Below the pieces are notes generated by a model. The model worked only from the letters and a program-made list of their open reading frames with translations. It made no database searches and was not told the DNA's origin. From assembly GCA_029860345.1 (NCBI GenBank), contig JAOUBJ010000013.1, forward strand, positions 62,001 through 126,000: 64,000 nucleotides of DNA. Direction: 5' to 3'. This document shows positions 1 to 9,271 of the stretch, piece by piece. The stretch comes from Candidatus Zixiibacteriota bacterium (GTDB taxonomy: Bacteria > Zixibacteria > MSB-5A5 > GN15 > FEB-12). Both the position numbers and the translations under genes were made by a program. Every line of letters starts with the position of its first letter. The first letter of the stretch is position 1.

Positions 1-1
1 G

Positions 2-502
2 ACGCTTGAGATTGATCTCAAGTTGCGGGCCGATTTTTCACATGAAATCCTGATTGTCGAACCCTCCGATTATAATCAACGATATGCTTTGATCAAGAAC
101 CTCAACAAACTGCTGGCCGAAGGGCATGCCGAGGTAATCGACCGCCTGCTCTCGGAAAAACAGGCCGATCTGGTGATTTCGGACAAGTTCGGTAAGCCGG
201 AACTTGTCGAAGGAGCGCTGGCGGCGCGGGGACAAAATGTGCCGCTTGAACAAATGGTCAGAGGGGAGCGCATCATTCAGGTGGCGGCCGCCTCGATTTT
301 GGCTAGGGCGGCGTTTATCCGCGAGATGCAGAGACTTTCAGAGCAGTACGGCATTACCATTCCCAAGGGCGCGGCCGCTCAGGTCGACGCGGCCGGACGA
401 AAGATCGTGCGTATGCATGGAATCCAGACGCTTCCGAACCTGGCCAAGACACACTTCAAGAACTATCGTCGAGTCGTGAACCCGACTCTGTTCACCCGCT
501 GA
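2..502 (+). CDS. rnhC: Ribonuclease HIII, C-terminal part (start lies left of the window)
   Basis: The reading frame is open to the left edge, so only the C-terminal ~166 residues are seen. RNase HIII cleaves the RNA strand of RNA:DNA hybrids in the cytoplasm. The visible part carries the family pattern: a DKFGKPE segment, the helix AAASILARAAFIREM found in RNase HII/HIII enzymes, then IPKGAAAQVDAAGRK, where the aspartate corresponds to the last active-site acid. The ending LAKTHFKNYRRV also fits HIII. The N-terminal TBP-like substrate-binding domain and the first active-site residues must lie upstream. RNase HII is the alternative, but the PKGAA..VD and AKTHFKN segments favour HIII. Confidence 0.85.
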   Translation, partial: TLEIDLKLRADFSHEILIVEPSDYNQRYALIKNLNKLLAEGHAEVIDRLLSEKQADLVISDKFGKPELVEGALAARGQNVPLEQMVRGERIIQVAAASILARAAFIREMQRLSEQYGITIPKGAAAQVDAAGRKIVRMHGIQTLPNLAKTHFKNYRRVVNPTLFTR

Positions 503-592
503 TAAATCACCCATAACCGGGTCTCATGCGCTTCGCGGCTGATGGCCCCACACCGAGTTTCCACCAACCTCATTCTGAGCATCCTCTAACCG

Positions 593-645
593 AACCCTGA
601 GCGGAGTCGAAGGGTGAGCTATGTCATTCCCGCGAAGGCGGGAAT
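593..645. repeat. Two adjacent palindromic intergenic repeats
   Basis: Positions 593-617 hold a palindrome of the type CCCTGAGCGGAGTCGAAGGG, which recurs in variant form near 13424, 24851, 47649 and 54084. Positions 626-645 hold ATTCCCGCGAAGGCGGGAAT, a second perfect palindrome. They sit between rnhC and the next gene, upstream of its promoter. Elements of this look are common REP-like repeats in environmental genomes; no mobile gene is linked here. Confidence 0.75.
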
Positions 646-682
646 CTATCCGTTTAACAGTGTAGCCAATATCGAATTCACG

Positions 683-711
683 TTGACAAACTGATCGCCC
701 CTTTTTAGTAT
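683..711 (+). promoter_or_regulatory. Sigma-70-type promoter for the secreted protein at 744
   Basis: TTGACA at 683-688 is followed after 17 bases by TAGTAT at 706-711. The leader is about 25 nt and ends in AAAGGAGG (727-734), nine bases before the ATG at 744. The -35 box and spacing are consensus; the -10 box is fair. Confidence 0.65.
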
Positions 712-743
712 ATGATACCAATCGACAAAGGAGGAAGACTGGC

Positions 744-1298
744 ATGAGATTTCTAGTGATGATCTTGCTCGTGTTTACAGTGTGCGTAGTGAGCTCTGCT
801 GCCGCTTCGGAGGTGGCGGCAAATGCGCGTAGTCTGAAAGACAGCGTCGGGGCTTCAGGTAGTAGTAACATGACGAGGGAGTCGTGGTTGGAACTGGTGA
901 AACAATCGAAAAAGGTCCAGGACCTGGCAGGGTTCATAAACAGCCTCTCAAAGAACTGCCAACAAACACTGGATAAGTTGATGCAGGAGTTGTTTGATAG
1001 TTGTCCGGGCGTGCTAGTGCGGGCGGGGATAGATGATGAGGATTCATATCGATTCAATGTGAGGTACAGAAAGCGTCCCGACACGTCACGCTACACAGTG
1101 TGTATGAGGATAATTCCGTTAATTGACGAGGGCATTCGCGTCAATGTTCGGAAGTTCTTGGGTGAGGGATGGGAGGAATATACTGAGGAATCTAATGGGT
1201 ATGTGCAGGTCTGGTGGTGGAAAATGATAAACAATGATAGTGGCATTGATGCTGTGATCCAGCACTTTCGAGAGGAGTGTTGTGCAGAGGAGCAGTAG
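744..1298 (+). CDS. Small secreted protein of unknown function
   Basis: I do not recognise a family for these 184 residues. The start ATG is fixed by AAAGGAGG nine bases upstream. Residues 1-22 form a signal peptide with a hydrophobic core (FLVMILLVFTVCVV) and an AAA-S type cleavage region, so export to the periplasm or beyond is expected. The mature part has an acidic C-terminal half, a KNCQQTLDKL helix, aromatic-rich YVQVWWWKM, and a terminal CC pair (REECCAEEQ) that could form disulphides with the earlier cysteines. It has its own promoter and no operon partner; the next gene lies on the other strand. Confidence 0.7.
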   Translation: MRFLVMILLVFTVCVVSSAAASEVAANARSLKDSVGASGSSNMTRESWLELVKQSKKVQDLAGFINSLSKNCQQTLDKLMQELFDSCPGVLVRAGIDDEDSYRFNVRYRKRPDTSRYTVCMRIIPLIDEGIRVNVRKFLGEGWEEYTEESNGYVQVWWWKMINNDSGIDAVIQHFREECCAEEQ

Positions 1299-1328
1299 CC
1301 CCGCCTCCGAGCCATAGAAAGATGTACT

Positions 1329-1373
1329 GTTGTGTCGGGTCTTGATTCCGTGCCAACGGAAGTGTGACCCGAC
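1329..1373. repeat. Folded dispersed repeat, GTCGGGTC...GACCCGAC family, copy 1
   Basis: This 45-nt element is repeated at 42163-42207 with a single loop difference. It folds into nested stems: GTCGGGTC with GACCCGAC outside, and TTCCGT with ACGGAA inside, separated by TTGA and GTGT internal loops. Related elements at 24750-24797 (other strand) and 42230-42283 keep the fold with different stem bases. Confidence 0.8.
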
Positions 1374-1562
1374 GCTCAAATCACTCACCTGATATGTTGT
1401 CGGAACCTCGTCCGTCGGCTCCGCTCCGGACGACCCCTTCGGGGCAGGGGTTCCAACCTACGAAGCTTGATCCGGCATCCAGTTCTTGGTGTAACAACGC
1501 ACGGCAATCTGTTGGGCACGCGGCCTGAACTTCCTTGTTGACAGAAACTTCAGAGCTTAGGC

Positions 1563-1624
1563 GTAGGGCGGGTCCGTCTTCGAACCCGCCACCAACGGCA
1601 GGTCTGAAGACAGACCTGCCCTAC
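1563..1624. repeat. Cloverleaf-like intergenic repeat, GTAGGG...CCCTAC family, copy 1
   Basis: An outer stem GTAGGGC (1563-1569) pairs with GCCCTAC (1618-1624). Inside are two hairpins: GGCGGGT (1567-1573) with ACCCGCC (1584-1590), and GGCAGGTCTG (1597-1606) with CAGACCTGCC (1611-1620). The first hairpin and the outer stem share three bases, so they compete at the base. Copies with the same plan but different hairpin sequences are at 42027-42088 and 42345-42412. It lies just past the 3' end of the minus-strand lipoprotein gene. Confidence 0.75.
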
Positions 1625-1654
1625 AAGATGTCGTCACCTTTCAACGGCTGGTTC

Positions 1655-2410
1655 TCAGTTAAATCCATATTGGACCAGTTCGCCGACTTCACGACCTTCC
1701 GGGTAATCCGCCCCGGTGGCATCGAGTACGTACTTGACCAAGCCCACGCCGGCTACATACCAATAGTAACTTTCGTCGCCAAAATTGTTACTACTTGATA
1801 CTTTGAGCGCTGATGAGTAGTACGTACCGTTGGACATTTGAAGGCCCTCGAAACCGTCGACCGTCAGGTAGGTTGAACCCAGAGCCGGATACGAGAACAG
1901 CGGTCCGTCGCCGTAAATACCGGAGGTGTCCGGGCCGCTCTTGTCGCCGGTATCGGTGTTCGTGATCAGAGAGTCGTAACTGTTTCCCCAGCTGTCGTCA
2001 ACACTCACCTGAACAGTCCAGGTATGGCCGAACTCCAGCGGTAGCTCCAGAATCCGCTGAGGTGAATCGTTGACCCCGGAATAATGGTCAACGGCGGATT
2101 CACTTGCCCTGAAGTAGCTGGTGGTAACGGCGCCATTCGACGCAAACGAATGCCATTCTACGGCCGTGCTGCCACCCAGTTCAACTTCGCGGCCGGCTTC
2201 ATAGCGAACGGTCTCATGATTGCCGTTGGAGTGCCGCACCGTATAGGTGGTACTGTAGCCTTCGTTGAGAGGAAAGTACAGACCCGCACCGGAAGACGAA
2301 GTAGACGACCTCGATCCAAGATTGGCTGTGTTGTCTTTTGAGCAGCCGGCCCACAGGGCACAGATCAAAAGGGCGATTGCACCGATGATTAACAGTTTTC
2401 GTACCGACAT
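1655..2410 (-). CDS. Lipoprotein of unknown function
   Basis: This 251-residue protein begins with a lipoprotein signal, MSVRKLLIIGAIALLICALW followed by AGC, so cysteine 22 or so is the likely lipidation site. An upstream-extended frame exists to 2779, but the ATG at 2410 is preferred because AAGGAGG sits at 2419-2425, about eight bases upstream, and because it places the signal peptide at the N-terminus. The mature part is Ser/Thr-rich at first, then beta-rich with repeated aromatic residues (YFPLNEGYSTTYTVRH, ESYYWYVAGVGLVKYV). The closing segment resembles proteins of the type 'GVGLVKY' seen in many secreted FCB-group lipoproteins. Function is unknown. Confidence 0.8.
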   Translation of the reverse strand: MSVRKLLIIGAIALLICALWAGCSKDNTANLGSRSSTSSSGAGLYFPLNEGYSTTYTVRHSNGNHETVRYEAGREVELGGSTAVEWHSFASNGAVTTSYFRASESAVDHYSGVNDSPQRILELPLEFGHTWTVQVSVDDSWGNSYDSLITNTDTGDKSGPDTSGIYGDGPLFSYPALGSTYLTVDGFEGLQMSNGTYYSSALKVSSSNNFGDESYYWYVAGVGLVKYVLDATGADYPEGREVGELVQYGFN

Positions 2411-2690
2411 ATAAGCTGCCTCCTTGAGAGTGCCGTTAGGACGTTTCTTATGTTTCTTGAAGGCAGTCAGTGCAACGTCTGTGCCGCAACTAAGATGCAT
2501 GTGTAGCAGGCTGCGGTGCAGGTAGTTGGGGGGACTTCTTGGAGTCATACATGAGATGCTGTCGATGGGGGATGATAGGACCGCTCCCACAGTTTGTTGC
2601 TTTTTCCGGCCAATCGTGGCGCTAAGTCCAGACACCCCGACAGCCGATACACTAAGTGATGATCTGAATTTAACTTGGAGGACGACGCCC
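2411..2690. other. Divergent intergenic region
   Basis: This 280-nt gap separates the minus-strand lipoprotein gene from the plus-strand sensor operon and must contain promoters for both. I see no confident -35/-10 pair, no repeat and no small gene with a good ribosome-binding site. Confidence 0.5.
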
Positions 2691-4739
2691 ATGGGACTGC
2701 CACTTCTTGATCTTTTGGTGGCGCTGTTTTTTCTTTTGAGCCTGGTCGTGGTGGCGAGGTTCAGAAACGAGATTCGCATACACGACTCAGAAAGCTACCG
2801 GTTTTTGTCGGGTGGTTTGGCGGTGCTGGCGGTCGTGGCTCTGACCCGGATTTACGGAGGGATCGGACTGTTCGCGACAGTTCCACTATTGTCGGACCCA
2901 CTGTTCTTCAAGGTGATCAGTTGGATAGGCATCATAATGGGGGCAACGTTTGTCGTAAGCGGCGCCTCGACATGGTTGCCGATGGCTCGCGTGAACCGTC
3001 AATTCGGACAGGAAATGGTGCAGCGACTTGAGTTGATCAAGAGGGTTGAACAGCTGGTCATGGTTGAAACCAGACTACCGGAAGTCATGTGCACGACGCT
3101 GGACTATATGACCGAACTTACCGGACTTTCGTGGGGAGCCGTTTACAGTTGCCCATCGGATGGCCAGCCGGCCAGCCTGCTCTCAACGTCAGGCGGGGCG
3201 ACAACGGATGTGGCGGCCCTGCATCAGGTGGTGTGCACCGAAGCCGATTTCCTCGGCAACCCGGAAGTTGATTCTTCCGACGCTTTGAACATAACACGGA
3301 AACTTAAGGCCCTGACCACGCCTCCCAATCTTGTTCTGCCCTTGAGTAGTGACGGTCGTGTCTATGGTGCATTTCTGTTGTGGAGCAACGCCGAGGGAGT
3401 GTCGGACGAAAGCGAGATGCGAGTGAATCTCAAGATCGCCGTCGATGTAATTGCCCGCAAACTGGAACTCGACACGCGAAGAGCAGCGTCTGCTTTCGAG
3501 AGCCAATGCCACAAATTCGGCCAGAGCCTGGACGAAACGGTTGATCCCAGCTTGGAACTAAGAGAGAATTTTGTAGCACTGGCTCGTTTGATGGGTAGTC
3601 AGCTTCGTGCCGAGCATGTTTCACTGGCTATCGTGGCCGCCAACGGGCTGGTGAGACGGCTGACAATCGGCATGGGACGGACCCTGCTGGATGAAGTTGG
3701 ACTCGATCTTGGCGGCGACAAGAGCCATGTTGGTCGGGTCCTTGAATCCGGACAACCGATGATAACGGCCGAAGTGGAAGAGACAGCGTGCTTACCCAGC
3801 TCCGATCTGGCCGTGGCCGGTGGCCTGCAATCCGTCCTGGCCATACCGGTCACTCATCGTGCCCACAGATATGGCGTACTGACGGTCGGTTCGCGCGAAA
3901 GAAAGGTCTTTGACAGGCGCCACCTTCAGTTGCTTCAGTCGGTCATGCCTGTTTTCGCAGACATTATGATCACTGACGAGCACTCCAGAGTGATGAGTCA
4001 GATGCAGCGACGTGCATCGGTGGTCGACAGCTTCCTCAATGATGTCGGCGGCATGGAAGACCTGCAAGCTGCTTTTCAACGGGCCGCCGAACTGATAATG
4101 TCCGAACTGGACTGTTCGATGGTGCGAGTTTCCACCTACAACCATGATAGCGTCTTTCTGAGGTCGAGAGCGGTTGCCCATGACAGTAGGGTAGAGCCGA
4201 CAACCCCGCCCGATGGTCACATGGTTATGTCCTTAATGCCGTTGCATCGGCAGGTCCGTGATACCGGACAAGTAATGCTGATCGGCCCCGACGAGGATCA
4301 GGCCCTGACGGCAGCCGAAGCCAGTCAAGCATTTTCGGGTGAAGCTCAGGGCGCCATGCTGGTTCCAATCGTTGTTGGTCACCAGGTCCTGGCCGTCATC
4401 GCCGTAGCCAACGCTCCCGGCTCCGACATGTTTAGACATCGGCGTAGCGATATACTTTTGACTCGTTCGGTCGCAGGCGCTCTTGGTTTGGCCATCCACG
4501 CCGGATTGAGCCGCAGCGCCGCGCACGTCCGAGATGAGGATGGTAGCGCCAAGACCAAACCGCCATCTTCACGCTTGCGTTGGCAAGTCAATTCCTCGCT
4601 GAGTGGGATTTTAGGTTCGTTGGAAATGATTAAGGCGCAGCACAAACCGGGTGATCCTGAGCTTGATAAGTACTTGTCGATAATCGACAAATCTGCACAT
4701 CGTATCCATGAGTACGTTACCCAGCCGACCCAGGAATAG
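2691..4739 (+). CDS. Membrane GAF-domain sensor with degenerate kinase dimerisation region (first of three)
   Basis: This 682-residue protein has three N-terminal membrane segments (about residues 3-22, 34-56 and 67-92), a short coiled coil, and then three GAF-like ligand-binding regions reaching about residue 620. The C-terminus (LRWQVNSSLSGILGSLEMIK, then a second helix LDKYLSIIDKSAHRIHEYV) looks like the two-helix HisKA dimerisation domain, but the phospho-accepting histidine is missing at the expected place and no ATPase domain follows. The ATG at 2691 is chosen because TTGGAGG lies about eight bases upstream and it starts directly at the first membrane segment. The next gene begins 19 nt downstream. 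I infer a signal-sensing partner for the kinase encoded by the third gene. Confidence 0.8.
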   Translation: MGLPLLDLLVALFFLLSLVVVARFRNEIRIHDSESYRFLSGGLAVLAVVALTRIYGGIGLFATVPLLSDPLFFKVISWIGIIMGATFVVSGASTWLPMARVNRQFGQEMVQRLELIKRVEQLVMVETRLPEVMCTTLDYMTELTGLSWGAVYSCPSDGQPASLLSTSGGATTDVAALHQVVCTEADFLGNPEVDSSDALNITRKLKALTTPPNLVLPLSSDGRVYGAFLLWSNAEGVSDESEMRVNLKIAVDVIARKLELDTRRAASAFESQCHKFGQSLDETVDPSLELRENFVALARLMGSQLRAEHVSLAIVAANGLVRRLTIGMGRTLLDEVGLDLGGDKSHVGRVLESGQPMITAEVEETACLPSSDLAVAGGLQSVLAIPVTHRAHRYGVLTVGSRERKVFDRRHLQLLQSVMPVFADIMITDEHSRVMSQMQRRASVVDSFLNDVGGMEDLQAAFQRAAELIMSELDCSMVRVSTYNHDSVFLRSRAVAHDSRVEPTTPPDGHMVMSLMPLHRQVRDTGQVMLIGPDEDQALTAAEASQAFSGEAQGAMLVPIVVGHQVLAVIAVANAPGSDMFRHRRSDILLTRSVAGALGLAIHAGLSRSAAHVRDEDGSAKTKPPSSRLRWQVNSSLSGILGSLEMIKAQHKPGDPELDKYLSIIDKSAHRIHEYVTQPTQE

Positions 4740-4758
4740 TTGTCCGAGACTAACATAG

Positions 4759-6897
4759 ATGAAGTTACTGACCGAAACAGAACAAGGCCACTTTCAGGGG
4801 ACACTGACCGGCCTCAGCCTGCCGCCTAAAGCTGCCCTCTATATCTCACATGGACTGCCGACGGTTTTCCAACTGGCGGAGCCGTCCGCCCGGAGCCAAT
4901 CACTTGGACTCTGGCTTCACATACCTTATGAACAACTGGCCTCGGTCAGGCACAGGCTGGCTGTTGAAACGTCCGACCCGCAGCCGAACCATGTCGCCGA
5001 CTGTTGCCTGGAGGCGGACGATTTGAACCTTTATCCGGTCCTGGTGGCCGGTGAGATTCGCGCCGTGATCGCTACTGATCGAGAAACTACGTTTGCCCCG
5101 GACCGGGGCGGAGGTGGTGATATCGTTGAGAGTTTGTCCGGTCGCTATGGCCGGTCCGGCCTTGACGATTCTCTGGTGACCAGGGAGTTCCTGAGGTGTT
5201 TGTTTGACCGTGATCGGAGTTTCGACGAATTCCAGCGGGCCATGCTCAACCTGGTTACTTCCCAATGGCCTCGGTCTCTGGGTGCCCTATACTTTGAATC
5301 GGAAGGTGTCTTTAAGTTGCGCCTGGCCGTGGGTGACATCCACCTGTCGGACAGGTTGGAGGGAACGTTGTCGCCACAGCGAGCACGGAGCTGGACCGGC
5401 GCAGTCCGAGAACAGCGCTACTTTACATCGGCCGACATGATGCCGGATTATCCGGTGGTTCTGGACCACGCACCCAACTATGTTTTCGTCCACCCGGGAA
5501 TCCAATCCGAACGAACCGAATACCTGGTGGCCCTGCTGATGAGTGGCGACATCGGTGCCGAGCAAGTGCGAGCCGTAATGCAAATTGCTCGTATGACCGG
5601 GTATCTCCATGAGGCGCAGTTCAGCACGACTGCCGAAACCGTCTCTCTGTACGGCTGCCTGCAGGAGTTGCCGACGTCGAACAACAGGTTCCGGGAGTTG
5701 CTCGGCAAGGTCTTTGAAGTCGTTGGTCGTCAGATAGACTTGTCGCGGCTGGTGGTCGGGGATGTTGGCGGTTCGGCCACTGTGCTGGTCAACCAGGGTG
5801 AAGAGCGACCCATTTTTCGATCCGAGCCGTCACCACCCATCCCCACTGAAGTGCTGCACTCTCTTAGCCCTGAAGAGCCGGTGATGGTGCCTGAGGTCGC
5901 TACCGATCCACGCCATGAGGGTGTAACCAATGGCTACAGCGCCGATCGGGTTGCATCCGAGATCATATTTGGGACCGGACTTGCCGGGAGCATTCAAGGC
6001 TACGTTGCTTTTGGTTCATCGCTTACCGGCGAGCACCTGGATCGGTATAGAGATTTCTTCATTGCTATCTCCAGGTTTGTTCGTCTGACTCGCCAATTGA
6101 TGGCGTCCCGCCCAAACGATACGCTGATCGGCGCCCCAAAGAAAACGATTGAGTCAGATACTATGGCGCGCGACCGTCTGGATACGATTGCCAAACTGGC
6201 CGGCGGTTATTTCCACGATATCATGGAATACTTGTCGGTGGTGGTGGGACAGAATGAACTTATCGAGAGCGAAGCGGCCGACACGATGGCTGTGGAAAAA
6301 GGAGCCATCAGAGTCCGCAAGGCAGCCGATCGTATCGCCGACTACTTGGACAAACTCAGAAGTCTGTGCATGCTCACCACCGATCAGCTCGGTCGTCGTC
6401 TCTCGGTTCGTTGCTTTCTTGAGGATTTGCCCACTATCGTGCAAGGGTACGCACGGCAAATCCGGGACAACAAAAACGTCGTGCTGACAATAGATACAGA
6501 GCACCCGGGCGACACCGACTTTGAAATCACCTGGCAAGAATTATACGACTGGGTGCTGCCATTGGTGTTGGGCATTATGGACGAGGCCATTTGCTCCGGT
6601 CCGTTAACCGTTCGCACCGAATCGGTCGAGGGTAGGCCCGGCATGGCCTTTGAGTTTCCCGCGAGTATTATCGGGCACACCAACTCAGGCGAACTGATCG
6701 GACGAATCTATGCTCACTGGTCCGGGGAACGCAGCGGCGAACAGCAGGGATCAGTTCGGTTTCGAGGGATGGCGCTCAGTTTTGGGCCGGGCGCGAAGGA
6801 TAGTTGTCTGGTTCGTATACAACCGACCGAGAAACCGAAAACCGGCCAGCCGGAAATGGAGCGGTCATCAGACGGTGGGGAAGGGATGCGGAAATGA
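4759..6897 (+). CDS. GAF-domain sensor with partly degenerate histidine kinase core (second of three)
   Basis: This 712-residue soluble protein is built mainly of GAF-like regions up to about residue 460. It then has a HisKA-like helix, DTIAKLAGGYFHDIMEYLS, in which a histidine is kept in the HD pair, as in its neighbour's GIAHDFNN. The following ATPase-like domain has lost the recognisable N, G1 and G2 boxes: no GxGLGL or DxGxG motif can be seen. It is therefore probably a pseudokinase or phosphotransfer partner. The stop codon overlaps the next start as ATGA (6894-6897), indicating translational coupling. No strong ribosome-binding site precedes the ATG at 4759, so the start is less certain. 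Confidence 0.78.
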   Translation: MKLLTETEQGHFQGTLTGLSLPPKAALYISHGLPTVFQLAEPSARSQSLGLWLHIPYEQLASVRHRLAVETSDPQPNHVADCCLEADDLNLYPVLVAGEIRAVIATDRETTFAPDRGGGGDIVESLSGRYGRSGLDDSLVTREFLRCLFDRDRSFDEFQRAMLNLVTSQWPRSLGALYFESEGVFKLRLAVGDIHLSDRLEGTLSPQRARSWTGAVREQRYFTSADMMPDYPVVLDHAPNYVFVHPGIQSERTEYLVALLMSGDIGAEQVRAVMQIARMTGYLHEAQFSTTAETVSLYGCLQELPTSNNRFRELLGKVFEVVGRQIDLSRLVVGDVGGSATVLVNQGEERPIFRSEPSPPIPTEVLHSLSPEEPVMVPEVATDPRHEGVTNGYSADRVASEIIFGTGLAGSIQGYVAFGSSLTGEHLDRYRDFFIAISRFVRLTRQLMASRPNDTLIGAPKKTIESDTMARDRLDTIAKLAGGYFHDIMEYLSVVVGQNELIESEAADTMAVEKGAIRVRKAADRIADYLDKLRSLCMLTTDQLGRRLSVRCFLEDLPTIVQGYARQIRDNKNVVLTIDTEHPGDTDFEITWQELYDWVLPLVLGIMDEAICSGPLTVRTESVEGRPGMAFEFPASIIGHTNSGELIGRIYAHWSGERSGEQQGSVRFRGMALSFGPGAKDSCLVRIQPTEKPKTGQPEMERSSDGGEGMRK

Positions 6898-9032
6898 CCG
6901 GACCGTCCACTCAGATTTCAAGATACTTTCACATACAGCGCAGTCATCAATTGGGTGGGATCATTGCGCAGCTTGACAAAGTTGCCCAGCTTGCTTCGGA
7001 GCATCTGGCCGCCGACTTCATCGCCCTATTCTATCGACGGCCCGGTGACGATGCGATGATTCTGGTAGCGTGCAACCGACGTCAAAACGTAGAGGTCACG
7101 CAACTCAATTTGCTGGATAAGCAGTGGTCCGAGAAGGACAATACCGAGAGCCTGGACGCTTTGCGGATCATCGACTTGAAAGCCGCCGAATCGGAAGCGA
7201 GTGCACTCCACGATCCGTTTGCGTCGGCCAACGATTTCGGCTTTCGCACCACCGTACCACTGGGCGACAACAACTCTGCCTTGTCGGTGGTCACCGTGTA
7301 CTGGCTGGAGCAACCATCCGTAATCAGCGATGAAACCAGGCAGTGTCTGAATCTGGTTCTGGAGCTGGTGACGTCAACGATGTCGGTGGCCGACCGTTTG
7401 CATGAGGTGAACGATTTCTCGGTGCGGCTGGCTCGTATGTTGTCGATTCTCGAAACCGGTATCGTTGAAACGACGTTTCGTCGAGCTGCTCAGGAGATCA
7501 CCAGAGTTCTCGGTTCGCTGGGTCATGGTGGCGGCAGTTGTTTTCTTGTCGAAGAGGGTGAACGCCACCGGTATGTAGTCGGCGAGTTCTCAGGCGGAGA
7601 CGGTCATGATGCCCAGACCCTGGACACGATTGCCGCCGCCGCATCCAGAAGCTTGGGCGAAATTGCCCAGTCCGATTCAACGGCGCAGGAATCACGGTTC
7701 GTGGACCTTTCCGATTGTGCAACGGATGAAATCCAGGCGGCGGTCGCCGTGGATGTAACGCCGGACGTCGAACACCGGTGCGCTTTGGTTATCTGGACGC
7801 AGGGGCCGACCGGTTTCACCGAGAACGATCTGGAACTGCTCACCGTGCTGGCCGTGACGGCTCGAAACGTCCTCACTTATGCCGTGAACATGGAGCGAAT
7901 CAGCAAATCGAAGCGCACTTTGGAGAAGTCCAGTTCACGCATGGCCGACGCTGAAGCATTTGCCGCCTTGACCGACATGACCACCGGCATTGCCCACGAT
8001 TTCAATAATGTAATGGGTGGAATCGTAGGGCGCGTCCAGTTAATGAAAATGAAAGTGGATGAAGGTCCTATGGCGGCCGGTTTGAACCAGGTGGAGTCTT
8101 TGGCCATGGAGGGTGCGGAGACGGTGCGTCGGATTCAGGAGTTTACTCGGCGGACACGCAACAAGAAACTCTCGCCGATGGATCTGGCCGATGTCCTGGA
8201 AACTTGTCTTGGTGACAGGCCCTCGACATGGCGTGAGCGGGCTCAAGCTACCGGCGTGGATGTCGTTTGCGCCGAGCGACCGGAGACTGCGGTTGTCGAT
8301 GGCGACAGCGACGACCTCACGACACTCATGGACAAACTCATAGAGAACGCCGTTGAACATTCACCTTCAGGCGGCACCGTTGAAGTAGCGCTCGTGCAAA
8401 AAAGGTCGCAGTGGGTACTGACCGTAACCGACCGGGGTGACGGCGTTCCCGACGAGGTTCGGAAAAAAGTGTTCTATCCTTTCTTTACGACCAAGACCAG
8501 TCGCGGTGCCGGCCTGGGACTGGCTATCGCTCATGGGATCGTTGTCGGCCACGGTGGCCGGATCGAGCTGGACGACTGCGACCCGGCGGGGACGGTGGTG
8601 AGGGTTTCGCTCAGGTCTTCCGGCGGCGTTATTGACGAGTCCGACATCACAAACCGTGACGGCGTTTCGGATCGCTTGCGAATTCTGGTCGTCGATGATG
8701 ACGAACAGATCAGGGACATTCTCGGTGATATGCTAACTATCGACGGTCACTCATCGACCACCTGCGCCGACGGGTACGAGGCGCTGGAGGCGATTGATGA
8801 GCAGCCTTATGACCTTGTCATCACCGACCTGGGGATGCCCGGAATGTCCGGCCTGGACCTGGCAGCGGTTGTGCACGAAAAATACCCGGAGTTACCTATT
8901 GCCATGATCACCGGCTGGGGGACTCAGCTTGACGAAGAGGATGCCTCGTTGAAGGGTATCAAAATCGTACTGCCGAAACCGTTCCATCTCAAAGATGTCA
9001 AATCGCTGGTGAGGGACCTGGCTGTCCGGTGA
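6894..9032 (+). CDS. Hybrid histidine kinase with GAF domains and C-terminal receiver (third of three)
   Basis: This 712-residue protein starts at the ATG that overlaps the preceding stop by four bases. GAF-like regions occupy about residues 10-340. The HisKA domain has a proper H-box (TTGIAHDFNNVMGGIVGR), followed by an intact HATPase: LIENAVEHS (N box), DRGDGVPDE (G1), FYPFFTTK (F box), GAGLGLAIAHGIV (G2). The C-terminal receiver (about 595-710) begins ILVVDDDEQIRD, has the acceptor aspartate in VITDLGMPGMSG, and the conserved lysine in LPKPF. The layout resembles NtrB-like/PAS-GAF hybrid kinases. With the two preceding paralogue-like genes it would form one signalling unit in which only this protein looks catalytically complete. 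No output-domain regulator is adjacent. Confidence 0.88.
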   Translation: MTGPSTQISRYFHIQRSHQLGGIIAQLDKVAQLASEHLAADFIALFYRRPGDDAMILVACNRRQNVEVTQLNLLDKQWSEKDNTESLDALRIIDLKAAESEASALHDPFASANDFGFRTTVPLGDNNSALSVVTVYWLEQPSVISDETRQCLNLVLELVTSTMSVADRLHEVNDFSVRLARMLSILETGIVETTFRRAAQEITRVLGSLGHGGGSCFLVEEGERHRYVVGEFSGGDGHDAQTLDTIAAAASRSLGEIAQSDSTAQESRFVDLSDCATDEIQAAVAVDVTPDVEHRCALVIWTQGPTGFTENDLELLTVLAVTARNVLTYAVNMERISKSKRTLEKSSSRMADAEAFAALTDMTTGIAHDFNNVMGGIVGRVQLMKMKVDEGPMAAGLNQVESLAMEGAETVRRIQEFTRRTRNKKLSPMDLADVLETCLGDRPSTWRERAQATGVDVVCAERPETAVVDGDSDDLTTLMDKLIENAVEHSPSGGTVEVALVQKRSQWVLTVTDRGDGVPDEVRKKVFYPFFTTKTSRGAGLGLAIAHGIVVGHGGRIELDDCDPAGTVVRVSLRSSGGVIDESDITNRDGVSDRLRILVVDDDEQIRDILGDMLTIDGHSSTTCADGYEALEAIDEQPYDLVITDLGMPGMSGLDLAAVVHEKYPELPIAMITGWGTQLDEEDASLKGIKIVLPKPFHLKDVKSLVRDLAVR

Positions 9033-9271
9033 CCCATAAATGGGTTCCTTGCGCTTCGCGGTGATAAATCACCTTTTGCGCTTCGCGCGCCTGATATTAT
9101 CAAGCAGTACCTAAGGTTGCGTGCGTGGTGTACGTCCTCGTGCGCCACGTTGTCAAAATCGCAGGGTCACAATCCTGGCTACGTCGAGATCAATACTCTG
9201 CGAAACCCTATCAGGACGCCGCCTGCAGGATTGCGCCGGCTTGACCGGCCGTTCCAAGCTTGCGAAATCGC
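9033..9271. repeat. Repeat-rich intergenic region upstream of the riboflavin operon
   Basis: The stretch holds TGCGCTTCGCG twice (around 9050 and 9076) together with GGTGATAAATCACC at 9060-9073, a pair found again in reverse near 47625-47655. Positions 9121-9148 are an exact inverted copy of 42537-42564 (28 nt). No coding sequence is supported here. Confidence 0.7.

Noticed and set aside
524-1084. 186-codon open frame on the minus strand
   Set aside because: It is antisense to the secreted protein with a clear promoter and ribosome-binding site, and its product has no protein-like pattern.
2526-2690. Longer N-terminus of the first sensor protein
   Set aside because: The ATG at 2691 has a ribosome-binding site and starts at the membrane segment; the extension is not membrane-like or signal-like.
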